Part shown: positions 32,541 through 41,223 of the stretch, piece by piece
How positions within the stretch are numbered: position 1 is the stretch's first letter
Layout: each line of letters begins with the position of its first letter
Assembly (NCBI RefSeq): GCF_002237655.1
Contig: NZ_NOKT01000015.1
Span: 62,001-126,000 of the forward strand
DNA: 64,000 nt
Reading direction: 5' to 3'
Origin: Streptomyces sp. XY006
GTDB taxonomy: Bacteria > Actinomycetota > Actinomycetes > Streptomycetales > Streptomycetaceae
Translations under genes and position numbers: made by a program
Notes under the pieces: model-generated
Databases searched by the model: none
Seen by the model: only the letters and a program-made list of their open reading frames with translations
What the model was told of the DNA's origin: nothing

Positions 32541-33620
32541 GTGAGCGAGACGAGCCCGAAGCTGCGCGCCGAGCTGGAGGGAATCCCCACCTACAAGCCG
32601 GGCAAGCCGGCCGCGGCCGACGGGCCGGTGGCCTACAAGCTGTCCTCGAACGAGAACCCCTACCCGCCGCTGCCGGGTGTGATGGAGACCGTGACGGCGG
32701 CGGCCGGCTCCTTCAACCGCTACCCGGACATGGCCTGCACCGGGCTGATGAACGAGCTGTCCGAGCGCTTCGGCGTGCCGCTGACCCACCTGGCCACCGG
32801 CACCGGTTCGGTCGGCGTCGCCCAGCAGCTCATCCAGGCCACCTCCGGCCCGGGCGACGAGGTGATCTACGCCTGGCGGTCCTTCGAGGCGTACCCGATC
32901 ATCACGCAGATCAGCGGCGCGACCTCGGTGCAGGTGCCGCTGACCCCCGGTGACGTGCACGACCTGGACGCGATGGCCGACGCGATCACCGACCGGACCC
33001 GGCTGATCTTCGTCTGCAACCCCAACAACCCGACCGGCACGGTGGTGCGCCGGGCGGAGCTGGAGCGCTTCCTCGACCGGGTCCCCGGTGACGTCCTGGT
33101 GGTGCTCGACGAGGCCTACCGCGAGTTCATCCGCGACCCCGAGGTGCCCGACGGCGTCGAGCTGTACCGCAAGCGGCCCAATGTGTGCGTCCTGCGGACC
33201 TTCTCCAAGGCGTACGGTCTGGCCGGGCTGCGCGTCGGTTTCGCCATCGCCCATGAGCCGGTGGCGGCGGCGCTGCGCAAGACGGCGGTGCCGTTCGGCG
33301 TGACCCAGCTGGCCCAGGAGGCGGCGATCGCCTCGCTGCGGGCCGAGGACGAGCTGCTGGGCCGGGTCGGCTCGCTGGTGTGCGAGCGCGCGCGTGTGGT
33401 CGACGGGCTGCGTGCCCAGGGCTGGACGGTGCCGGAGACCCAGGCCAACTTTGTGTGGCTGCGGCTGGGGGAGCGCACGGTGGCCTTCGCGGGGGCGTGT
33501 GAGCAGGCGGGTGTCGTCGTCCGGCCGTTCCCGGGCGAGGGTGTGCGGGTGACGGTCGGGGAGGCCGAGGCCAACGACATCTTCCTGAAGGTGGCGGAGG
33601 GATTCCGCAAGGAGCTCTAG
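32541..33620 (+). CDS. hisC: Histidinol-phosphate aminotransferase
   Basis: A 359-residue fold-type I aminotransferase: KLSSNENPYPPLPG near the N-terminus, NPNNPTGTVV, DEAYREF and the PLP-lysine segment TFSKAYGLAGLRVG. It transfers an amino group from glutamate to imidazole-acetol phosphate in histidine synthesis. Not in the main his operon, so it may be a second HisC or act on aromatic amino acids (as other members do). Start is GTG 32541 with GAGGAGG upstream. Confidence 0.88.
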   Translation: MSETSPKLRAELEGIPTYKPGKPAAADGPVAYKLSSNENPYPPLPGVMETVTAAAGSFNRYPDMACTGLMNELSERFGVPLTHLATGTGSVGVAQQLIQATSGPGDEVIYAWRSFEAYPIITQISGATSVQVPLTPGDVHDLDAMADAITDRTRLIFVCNPNNPTGTVVRRAELERFLDRVPGDVLVVLDEAYREFIRDPEVPDGVELYRKRPNVCVLRTFSKAYGLAGLRVGFAIAHEPVAAALRKTAVPFGVTQLAQEAAIASLRAEDELLGRVGSLVCERARVVDGLRAQGWTVPETQANFVWLRLGERTVAFAGACEQAGVVVRPFPGEGVRVTVGEAEANDIFLKVAEGFRKEL

Positions 33621-33716
33621 CGGCTGAGCACGGGATGTGAGAGGAGCCGGTCGGCGCTGGGCGCCGGCCGGCTCGCTGCGTATCCGGGCGCTTGTTTCAG
33701 CGGAACCGGCGCCCTT

Positions 33717-33730
33717 GTTTCACGTGAAAC
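33717..33730. other. parS centromere site before cydA
   Basis: A perfect GTTTCACGTGAAAC. A diverged copy of the same surroundings lies 23 bp to the left (33694-33707, GTTTCAGCGGAACC), which suggests local duplication and decay of one copy. Confidence 0.9.
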
Positions 33731-33823
33731 CGGCGCTCTCACGCCCAGGCCGACCGGGTTGACGAGCGTCACATGGGGCCCCCTCCATTCGTCGAAAGTG
33801 CGTGCTGCATAATGGCTTGTGAA

Positions 33824-33839
33824 TGTGAACGCTTTCACA
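33824..33839. promoter_or_regulatory. Rex operator of the cyd operon
   Basis: TGTGAACGCTTTCACA is the known Rex (redox-sensing repressor) site form in Streptomyces. It lies 23 bp upstream of the cydA GTG, so Rex should repress cydABCD when NAD+ is high and release it when NADH builds up in oxygen limitation. Confidence 0.88.
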
Positions 33840-33861
33840 AGCGTATGTAAGGAGCGGCGAC

Positions 33862-35367
33862 GTGGACCTGGCTTTGGCGCCGGAGACCCTGGCGCGATGG
33901 CAGTTCGGCATCACCACCGTCTATCACTTCCTGTTCGTTCCCCTGACGATCTCGCTGGCCGCGCTGACGGCCGGGCTGCAGACCGCCTGGGTGCGGACGG
34001 AGAAGGAGAAGTACCTCCGGGCGACCAAGTTCTGGGGCAAGCTCTTCCTGATCAACATCGCCATGGGCGTGGTCACCGGCATCGTGCAGGAGTTCCAGTT
34101 CGGGATGAACTGGTCGGACTACTCGCGCTTCGTCGGTGACGTCTTCGGAGCGCCGCTCGCCTTCGAGGCCCTGATCGCCTTCTTCTTCGAGTCCACCTTC
34201 ATCGGCCTGTGGATCTTCGGCTGGGACAAGCTGCCCAAGAAGATCCACCTGGCCTGCATCTGGATGGTCTCGATCGGCACGCTGCTGTCGGCGTACTTCA
34301 TCCTCGCCGCGAACTCGTGGATGCAGCACCCGGTCGGCTACCGGATCAACGGCGAGAAGGGCCGGGCCGAGCTCACCGACTTCTGGCTGGTGCTGACCCA
34401 GAACACGACGCTCAACCAGGTGTTCCACAGCTTCTCCGCGGCGTTCCTGACGGGCGGCGCCTTCATGGTGGGCATCGCCGCCTTCCACCTGCTGCGCAAG
34501 AAGCACATCCCGGTGATGCGTACCTCGCTCCGGCTCGGCCTGGTCACCGTCGCCGTCGGCGGGCTGCTCACCGCGGTCAGCGGCGACACGCTGGGCAAGG
34601 TCATGTACGAGCAGCAGCCGATGAAGATGGCGGCTGCCGAGGCGCTGTGGGACGGCGAGAAGCCGGCGCCCTTCTCGGTGTTCGCCTACGGGGACGTCGA
34701 CAAGGGGCACAACAAGGTCGCCCTGGAGATACCCGGCCTGCTCTCCTTCCTGGCCCACAGCGACTTCGAGTCGTACGTGCCGGGCATCAACGACACCAAC
34801 AAGGCACTGCAGGAGAAGTTCGGTCCCGGCGACTACAAGCCCATCGTCCCCGTCGCCTACTGGGGCTTCCGCTGGATGATCGGCTTCGGCATGGCGTCGT
34901 TCTCGATCGGCCTGCTGGGGCTGTGGCTCACCCGGAAGAAGTTCCTGCTGCCGGCGGCCTTCCGGACCGGGGACGACGAGGTGCCGCATCTGGTGCTGTT
35001 CCGCAAGCCGCTCCGGCCGCGGCTCACCCGCCTGTACTGGCTGGTGGCGGTCTGGACGATGGCCTTCCCGCTGATCGCCAACTCCTGGGGCTGGATCTTC
35101 ACCGAGATGGGCCGCCAGCCGTGGGTCGTCTACGGCCTGTTCCAGACGCGGGACGCGGTCTCCCCCGGCGTCTCCCAGGCCGAGGTGCTCACCTCGATGA
35201 TCGTCTTCACCGTGCTCTACGCGATCCTCGCCGTCATCGAGGTCAAGCTGCTGGTCAAGTACGTCAAGGCGGGGCCGCCCGAGCTCACCGACTCCGACCT
35301 CAACCCGCCCAAGAAGATCGGCGGCGACCTCCGTGACGCCGACAAGCCGATGGCCTTCTCCTACTAG
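33862..35367 (+). CDS. cydA: Cytochrome bd oxidase subunit I
   Basis: A 501-residue membrane protein carrying the three haems and the quinol site of cytochrome bd, the high-affinity terminal oxidase. His in TTVYHFLFVPL (helix 1), the HSFSAAFLTGGAF helix and the GRQPW motif (GRQPWVVYG) are typical. The Q-loop is of the short type usual in Gram-positives. GTG 33862 follows AAGGAG. First gene of cydA-cydB-cydCD. Confidence 0.96.
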   Translation: MDLALAPETLARWQFGITTVYHFLFVPLTISLAALTAGLQTAWVRTEKEKYLRATKFWGKLFLINIAMGVVTGIVQEFQFGMNWSDYSRFVGDVFGAPLAFEALIAFFFESTFIGLWIFGWDKLPKKIHLACIWMVSIGTLLSAYFILAANSWMQHPVGYRINGEKGRAELTDFWLVLTQNTTLNQVFHSFSAAFLTGGAFMVGIAAFHLLRKKHIPVMRTSLRLGLVTVAVGGLLTAVSGDTLGKVMYEQQPMKMAAAEALWDGEKPAPFSVFAYGDVDKGHNKVALEIPGLLSFLAHSDFESYVPGINDTNKALQEKFGPGDYKPIVPVAYWGFRWMIGFGMASFSIGLLGLWLTRKKFLLPAAFRTGDDEVPHLVLFRKPLRPRLTRLYWLVAVWTMAFPLIANSWGWIFTEMGRQPWVVYGLFQTRDAVSPGVSQAEVLTSMIVFTVLYAILAVIEVKLLVKYVKAGPPELTDSDLNPPKKIGGDLRDADKPMAFSY

Positions 35368-35387
35368 GCCGAGGGAGCTGCACCGTC

Positions 35388-36392
35388 ATGGAACTGCACG
35401 ACGTCTGGTTCGTCCTGATCGCCGTCCTGTGGACCGGCTACTTCTTCCTGGAGGGCTTCGACTTCGGGGTCGGGGTGCTCACCAAGCTGCTCGCCCGCGA
35501 CCGGCCCGAGAAGCGGGTGCTGATCAACACGATCGGGCCCGTCTGGGACGGCAACGAGGTGTGGCTGCTCACGGCGGGCGGCGCGACCTTCGCCGCCTTC
35601 CCCGAGTGGTACGCCACGCTGTTCTCCGGCTTCTACCTGCCCCTGCTGCTCATCCTGGTCTGCCTCATCGTCCGGGGCGTGGCCTTCGAGTACCGCGTCA
35701 AGCGGCCCGAGGAGAACTGGCAGCGCAACTGGGAGACGGCGATCTTCTGGACCTCGCTGTTGCCGGCCTTCCTGTGGGGCGTGGCCTTCGGCAACATCGT
35801 GCGCGGCGTGAAGATCGACCAGGACTTCAACTACGCCGGTGGCGTCCTGGATCTGCTCAACCCGTACGCCCTGCTGGGCGGTCTGGTGACGCTGTCGCTG
35901 TTCACGTTCCACGGGACCGTGTTCGTCGGGCTCAAGACCGTGGGCGAGATCCGGGAGCGGGCGCGGAAGCTGGCGCTGCGCGTCGGCGCGGTGACCGCCC
36001 TGCTGGCCCTCGCCTTCCTGCTGTGGACGCAGTCCGAGCAGGGTGACGGGGCGTCGCTCGTCGCCGTGGTCGTGGCCGTGGCCTCGCTGGTCATGGCGCT
36101 GGTCGCGGCCCGGGCCGGGCGCGAGGGCTGGGCGTTCACCCTGTCCGGCCTCACCATCGTGGCCACGGTGGCGGTGCTGTTCCTGACGCTGTTCCCGAAC
36201 GTCATGCCGTCGACGCTGAACCCGGACTGGAGCCTGACGGTCACCAACGCCTCGTCCAGCCCGTACACGCTGAAGATCATGACGTGGTGCGCTGCGGTCG
36301 CGACGCCGGTCGTGATGGTCTACCAGGGTTGGACCTACTGGGTCTTCCGCAAGCGGATCGGTACGCAGCACATCGCCGATCCCGTGCACTGA
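35388..36392 (+). CDS. cydB: Cytochrome bd oxidase subunit II
   Basis: A 334-residue partner of CydA with eight or nine helices. The N-terminal signature GYFFLEGFDFGVG and TIGPVWDGNEVWL are diagnostic for CydB. Starts 20 bp after cydA. Its last 18 bases, stop included, are repeated once in the gap before cydCD. Confidence 0.96.
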   Translation: MELHDVWFVLIAVLWTGYFFLEGFDFGVGVLTKLLARDRPEKRVLINTIGPVWDGNEVWLLTAGGATFAAFPEWYATLFSGFYLPLLLILVCLIVRGVAFEYRVKRPEENWQRNWETAIFWTSLLPAFLWGVAFGNIVRGVKIDQDFNYAGGVLDLLNPYALLGGLVTLSLFTFHGTVFVGLKTVGEIRERARKLALRVGAVTALLALAFLLWTQSEQGDGASLVAVVVAVASLVMALVAARAGREGWAFTLSGLTIVATVAVLFLTLFPNVMPSTLNPDWSLTVTNASSSPYTLKIMTWCAAVATPVVMVYQGWTYWVFRKRIGTQHIADPVH

Positions 36393-36418
36393 GCACAAAG
36401 CCGATCCCGTGCACTGAG
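36375..36418 (+). repeat. Direct repeat of the cydB 3' end
   Basis: GCCGATCCCGTGCACTGAG occurs at 36375-36393 (containing the cydB stop) and again at 36400-36418. Confidence 0.9.
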
Positions 36419-36420
36419 GT

Positions 36421-39400
36421 GTGTTTCACGTGAAACCAATCGATCCGCGTCTGCTCCGCTACGCCCGTGCCACCCGCGGCTTCCTGGTGGCGGTCGTCGC
36501 CCTGGGGGCGCTCGGGGCCGGGCTGGTCATCGCGCAGGCGATGCTCATCGCCGAAGTCGTCGTCGGCGCCTTCCAGCACGGCCTGGCGGTGTCCGAGCTG
36601 AGCACTCCCCTGCTGCTCCTGGTCGCCGTGGCGGTCGGGCGGGCGCTGGTCGGCTGGCTCACCGAGCTCGCCGCGCACCGGGCGAGTGCGGCGGTGAAGT
36701 CGGAGCTGCGGGGGCGGCTGCTGGAGCGGGCCACCCGGCTGGGCCCGGGCTGGCTGAGCGGGCAGCGGACCGGATCGCTGGTCGCCCTGGCCACCCGGGG
36801 TGTCGACGCCCTCGACGACTACTTCTCGCGGTACCTGCCCCAGCTGGGTCTGGCGGTGGTCGTACCGGTGGCGGTGCTGGCGCGGATCGTCACCGAGGAC
36901 TGGGTCTCGGCGGCCATCATCGTGGGCACGCTGCCGCTCATCCCCGTCTTCATGATGCTGATCGGCTGGGCCACCCAGTCCCGGATGGACCGTCAATGGC
37001 GGCTGCTGTCGCGGCTGTCCGGGCACTTCCTGGACGTCGTCGCCGGACTGCCGACGCTGAAGGTCTTCGGGCGTGCCAAGGCACAGGCCGAGTCCATCCG
37101 CCGGATCACCGGCGAGTACCGGCGGGCGACGATGCGGACGCTGCGGATCGCCTTCATCTCCTCCTTCGCGCTGGAGCTGCTCGCGACGATCTCGGTGGCC
37201 CTGGTCGCCGTCACGATCGGCTTCCGGCTGGTGCACGGCGAGATGGACCTGTACATCGGCCTGGTCATCCTGATCCTGGCGCCGGAGGCGTATCTGCCAC
37301 TGCGGCAGGTCGGGGCGCAGTACCACGCGGCGGCGGAGGGGCTCGCCGCGGCCGAGGAGATCTTCGAGGTCCTGGAGACGCCCGTGCCGGCGTCCGGTTC
37401 CCGGGCCGTGCCCGAGGGCACGCTGGCCCTCGAGGGCGTGACCGTCCGGTACCCCGGGCGGTCGGGTGACGCCGTCTCCGGGGTGACCTTCCGGGTCGAG
37501 CCCGGGGAGACGGTCGCGCTGGTCGGCCCGAGCGGCGCCGGCAAGTCGACGCTGCTCGGCGCCCTGCTGGGGTTCGTCACCCCGGCCGAAGGGCGCGTCC
37601 TGGCCGGGGGAGTCGATCTCGCCGAGGCGGACCTTGACCAGTGGCGGTCCCGGATCGCCTGGGTGCCGCAGCGGCCGCATCTGTACGCCGGGACCATCGC
37701 CGAGAACGTACGGCTGGCCCGGCCCGGCGCGGACGACGAGGCCGTGCGGCGGGCGCTGCGGGACGCCGGGGCGCTGGAATTCGTGGACGCGCTGCCCGAG
37801 GGCGCCGCGACCGTGCTCGGCGAGGACGGGGCGGGACTGTCCGCCGGGCAGCGGCAGCGGCTCGCGCTGGCCCGGGCGTTCCTCGCGGACCGGCCCGTGC
37901 TGCTGCTCGACGAGCCGACGGCGGCCCTGGACGGGGCCACCGAGGCCGAGGTCGTGGCGGCGGTGCGGCGGCTGGCGGCCGGAAGGACCGTACTGCTGGT
38001 GGTGCACCGGCCGGCGCTGCTTCAGGTGGCGGACCGCGTGGTGCGGCTGGCGGAGCCGGAGACCTCCGGGGTGTCCGCCGCGGCTGCCCCGGGCCACGCG
38101 GCACGGTCCGCCGAGCCCGGCGCGGCCGACACGACCACGGCCGCCCCGGCCGCGTCCGCCGGCGCGCCCGCCTCCGGCGGTGTCCTCGCACGCGTCCGTG
38201 CCCTGTCCGGCGCCCGGCGCGGGCGGCTCGGACTCGCCCTGCTGCTCGGGAGTCTCGCGCTCGGCAGTGCCGTGGGGCTCATGGCGACGTCCGGGTGGCT
38301 GATCTCCCGGGCCTCGCAGCAGCCGCCCGTGCTGTACCTGATGGTGGCCGTGACGGCGACACGGGCCTTCGGTATCGGGCGGGCCGTGTTCCGGTACGCC
38401 GAGCGGCTGGTGTCGCACGACGCCGTGCTGCGGATGCTGGCGGACACCAGGGTCGCGGTGTTCCGCAGGCTGGAGCGGCTCGCACCCGCGGGCCTGCGCC
38501 GCACGCGCCGGGGCGATCTGCTCGCGCGGCTCGTGACGGACGTGGACGCGCTGCAGGACTACTGGTTGCGGTGGCTGCTGCCGGCCGGGGCGGCCGTGGT
38601 CGTGTCGGCCGCGTCGGTCGGCTTCACGGCGTGGCTGCTGCCCGAGGCCGGGGCGCTGCTCGCGGCCGGGCTGCTGGCCGCGGGCATCGGAGTGCCGCTG
38701 CTCACCGCCGCCGTCGCCCGGCGGGCCGAACACCGGCTGGCCCCGGCCCGCGGGGTGCTGGCGACCCGGGTGGCCGATCTGCTCACCGGTACTGCGGAGC
38801 TGACCGTCGCCGGTGCCCTGCCCGCGCGGACCGCCGAGGCCCGTGACGTCGACAGGGCGCTCACCCGGATCGCCTCGCGCGCCGCCACGGCCACGGCCCT
38901 CGGCGACGGGCTCACCGCGCTGATCTCCGGCCTCACCGTCACGGCCGCCGCCCTGGCCGGCGTGCAGGCCGTCGCGGCCGGGCGGCTGGACGGCGTCGCC
39001 ATGGCCGTCGTCGTCCTGACCCCGCTCGCCGCGTTCGAAGCGGTGCTGGGCCTGCCGCTCGCCGCGCAGTACCGGCAGCGGGTGCGCCGCAGTGGCGAGC
39101 GGGTCTTTGAGGTGCTGGACGCGCCGGAGCCGGTGGCGGAGCCCGAGCGGCCCCGCAACGCGCCCGCGTCGCCGTTCCCGGTGGTCGTCAAGGGACTGAC
39201 CGCACGGCACGCGGGGCAGGACCGGGACGCCCTCGCCGGGCTGGACCTCACGCTCGGCGAGGGCCGCCGGATCGCCGTGGTCGGACCGTCCGGCTCCGGC
39301 AAGACGACGCTGGCCCAGGTGCTGCTGCGGTTCCTCGACGCCCGCACGGGCTCGTACACGCTCGCCGGGGTGGACGCCCATGCGCTGCCCGGCGACGACG

Positions 39401-39924
39401 TCCGCGCGTTCGTCGGGCTGTGCGCGCAGGACGCGCACCTCTTCGACAGCTCGCTGCGCGAGAACCTCCTGCTGGCCAGGAAGGACGCCGGTGAGGACGA
39501 CCTGCGGGCCGTGCTCGGCCGGGCCCGGCTGCTGGACTGGGCCGACAGCCTGCCCGAGGGGCTCGACACCCTCGTCGGCGAGCACGGGGCGCGGCTGTCC
39601 GGAGGGCAGCGGCAGCGCCTTGCCCTCGCCCGGGCGCTGCTCGCCGACTTCCCCGTCCTGGTCCTCGACGAGCCGGCCGAGCACCTCGACCTGCCGACGG
39701 CCGACGCGCTCACCGCCGACCTGCTGGCCGCCACCGAGGGCCGCACGACGCTGCTCATCACCCACCGGCTGGCGGGCCTGGAGGCGGTGGACGAGGTGCT
39801 CGTGCTGGACCGGGGACGGGTGGTGCAGCGCGGGCGGTACGAGGAACTGGTGGCGGTGGACGGGCTGCTGCGGAGGATGGCGGAACGCGAGGCGGCCTCG
39901 GAGTCGCTCGTCGCGGTGCCCTAG
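36421..39924 (+). CDS. cydCD: Fused CydD-CydC ABC transporter for cytochrome bd assembly
   Basis: A 1167-residue protein joining two ABC half-transporters end to end, as is usual in actinobacteria. Each half has six helices and an ATPase: half 1 Walker A GPSGAGKST (about residue 373) with LSAGQRQRLALARA, half 2 GPSGSGKTT (about 955) with LSGGQRQRLALARA. CydDC exports thiols and/or handles haem for cytochrome bd maturation. An Ala/Pro linker joins the halves at about 550-590. The start GTG 36421 reads MFHVKPIDPRLLRYA, so the first codons are a parS site; no good ribosome-binding site is visible upstream, and a later start at an internal codon is possible. Confidence 0.93.
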   Translation: MFHVKPIDPRLLRYARATRGFLVAVVALGALGAGLVIAQAMLIAEVVVGAFQHGLAVSELSTPLLLLVAVAVGRALVGWLTELAAHRASAAVKSELRGRLLERATRLGPGWLSGQRTGSLVALATRGVDALDDYFSRYLPQLGLAVVVPVAVLARIVTEDWVSAAIIVGTLPLIPVFMMLIGWATQSRMDRQWRLLSRLSGHFLDVVAGLPTLKVFGRAKAQAESIRRITGEYRRATMRTLRIAFISSFALELLATISVALVAVTIGFRLVHGEMDLYIGLVILILAPEAYLPLRQVGAQYHAAAEGLAAAEEIFEVLETPVPASGSRAVPEGTLALEGVTVRYPGRSGDAVSGVTFRVEPGETVALVGPSGAGKSTLLGALLGFVTPAEGRVLAGGVDLAEADLDQWRSRIAWVPQRPHLYAGTIAENVRLARPGADDEAVRRALRDAGALEFVDALPEGAATVLGEDGAGLSAGQRQRLALARAFLADRPVLLLDEPTAALDGATEAEVVAAVRRLAAGRTVLLVVHRPALLQVADRVVRLAEPETSGVSAAAAPGHAARSAEPGAADTTTAAPAASAGAPASGGVLARVRALSGARRGRLGLALLLGSLALGSAVGLMATSGWLISRASQQPPVLYLMVAVTATRAFGIGRAVFRYAERLVSHDAVLRMLADTRVAVFRRLERLAPAGLRRTRRGDLLARLVTDVDALQDYWLRWLLPAGAAVVVSAASVGFTAWLLPEAGALLAAGLLAAGIGVPLLTAAVARRAEHRLAPARGVLATRVADLLTGTAELTVAGALPARTAEARDVDRALTRIASRAATATALGDGLTALISGLTVTAAALAGVQAVAAGRLDGVAMAVVVLTPLAAFEAVLGLPLAAQYRQRVRRSGERVFEVLDAPEPVAEPERPRNAPASPFPVVVKGLTARHAGQDRDALAGLDLTLGEGRRIAVVGPSGSGKTTLAQVLLRFLDARTGSYTLAGVDAHALPGDDVRAFVGLCAQDAHLFDSSLRENLLLARKDAGEDDLRAVLGRARLLDWADSLPEGLDTLVGEHGARLSGGQRQRLALARALLADFPVLVLDEPAEHLDLPTADALTADLLAATEGRTTLLITHRLAGLEAVDEVLVLDRGRVVQRGRYEELVAVDGLLRRMAEREAASESLVAVP
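36423..36436. other. parS site overlapping the cydCD start codons
   Basis: A perfect GTTTCACGTGAAAC begins 2 bp inside the cydCD start codon and encodes residues 2-5 (FHVK). Confidence 0.9.
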
Positions 39925-40043
39925 AGGGTCCCCGGGGACGGGCCAGGTGGGCCGGAGCGCTCGTCGCGGTGCCCTAGAGGGTCCCCAAGGGACGGGCCAG
40001 GTGGCGCGGAGTTGCTCGTCGCGGTGCGGCCAGAGGGGCCCGG
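39906..40043 (+). repeat. Tandem copies of the cydCD 3' end
   Basis: GCTCGTCGCGGTGCCCTAGAG starts at 39906 (containing the cydCD stop) and recurs at 39959; a shorter copy lies at 40014. Period 53-55 bp, and GACGGGCCAGGTGG is repeated with it. Confidence 0.85.
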
Positions 40044-40136
40044 TAGGGCGCCGGGCTGAGCCGTTCGGCTCAGCCGGTCCCCCGGCCGTACGCGATGAAC
40101 GCGACCGGGCCCCGCCCCTGGGTCACGATCGCTGAC

Positions 40137-41219
40137 ATGCGCTCACTTCGCCGCCACCGCGTGGTCGTTCCCGTTCTGCTGTGCGTGCTGGCGGTCCTCG
40201 GAGCCCGGCCCATGGCCGCGGACGAGGAGCCCGCCGACCCCGCCGACGGCCCCGAGACGCACAGCGGCCCTGTGGCGACGGGTCTGAGCGCCGAGGTGGT
40301 GCGGTTGTACGAGGAGGCCGCGGTGGCGACGCAGCGGTACGAGGCGGGCCGCGCGGAGGCCGAGGAGCAACGGGCCAAGGCCCGGCGGGCGGAGGAACTC
40401 CTCGACACGCAGCGGCGGCACATCGCCGCCCTGCACGAGGATCTGGGCCGCATCGCCCGCGCCCAGTACCGCACCAGCGGTGGTCTGCCGGTGGCCGCGC
40501 AGATGATCCTGGCCGACAGCCCCGACGGCCTGATGCGGGGTCACCACGCCTTCGCGCAGGCCGACCTCGCCGTGAACAACGCAATCTCCAAGAACCGCCG
40601 GGCCGAGGCGCGCCTGTCCGCGGACGAGGCGAAGGCCGCCGCCGAGTGGGAGGCGCTGGAGAAGCGGAACGCCCAGCTGGCCGCGCTGAAGGCGGACATC
40701 GAGGAGAAGCTGGAGTCGGCCCGTGAGGAGCTGCAGGGCCGGGCGGACGCCGCGGTCGCCGCCGGGGCGTGCCGGGGGGCGGTCCGGCTCGACCAGCCGG
40801 AGACGGAGTTCACGAGCGCGTGGGTGGCTCCGGTGGAGACGTACGTCCTGTCCTCGTCCTACGGCAGCGGCGGTGCCCGCTGGGCGAACCGGCACACCGG
40901 CCAGGATTTCGCGGTGCCGATCGGCACGCCGGTACGGGCCGTGGGAGCGGGGCGGGTGGTGAGGGTGTCCTGCGGCGGGCCCTTCGGCATCGAGATCGTG
41001 CTGCGGCACGCGGGGGGCTACTACACGCAGTACGCCCACCTCGCGTCCGTGGCGGTCGACCAGGGCGAGCAGGTCGTTCCGGGTCAGTGGATCGGCCAGT
41101 CGGGCACCACGGGCAACTCCACCGGGCCGCACCTGCACTTCGAGGCGCGGGTCACATCGGAGTCCGGTTCGGCGGTGAACCCGGTGTCCTGGCTCGCGGC
41201 CCGGGGAGTGTCGCTCTGA
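40137..41219 (+). CDS. Secreted M23 peptidase with coiled-coil domain
   Basis: A 360-residue exported protein: signal peptide (RRHRVVVPVLLCVLAVLGA), long coiled-coil region (about 55-205, rich in Ala, Glu, Arg) and a C-terminal LytM/M23 metallopeptidase domain with zinc ligands in HTGQDF and HLHFE. This layout (NlpC/EnvC-like) belongs to peptidoglycan hydrolases or activators acting at the cell surface during division or growth. ATG 40137 starts directly before the signal peptide; no strong ribosome-binding site. Confidence 0.86.
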   Translation: MRSLRRHRVVVPVLLCVLAVLGARPMAADEEPADPADGPETHSGPVATGLSAEVVRLYEEAAVATQRYEAGRAEAEEQRAKARRAEELLDTQRRHIAALHEDLGRIARAQYRTSGGLPVAAQMILADSPDGLMRGHHAFAQADLAVNNAISKNRRAEARLSADEAKAAAEWEALEKRNAQLAALKADIEEKLESAREELQGRADAAVAAGACRGAVRLDQPETEFTSAWVAPVETYVLSSSYGSGGARWANRHTGQDFAVPIGTPVRAVGAGRVVRVSCGGPFGIEIVLRHAGGYYTQYAHLASVAVDQGEQVVPGQWIGQSGTTGNSTGPHLHFEARVTSESGSAVNPVSWLAARGVSL

Positions 41220-41223
41220 CCGG

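Noticed and set aside
36277..39765. Very long minus-strand open frame opposite cydCD
   Set aside because: High GC removes stop codons from antisense frames; its composition (Arg/Gly/Pro-rich, no domain) is a shadow of cydCD.
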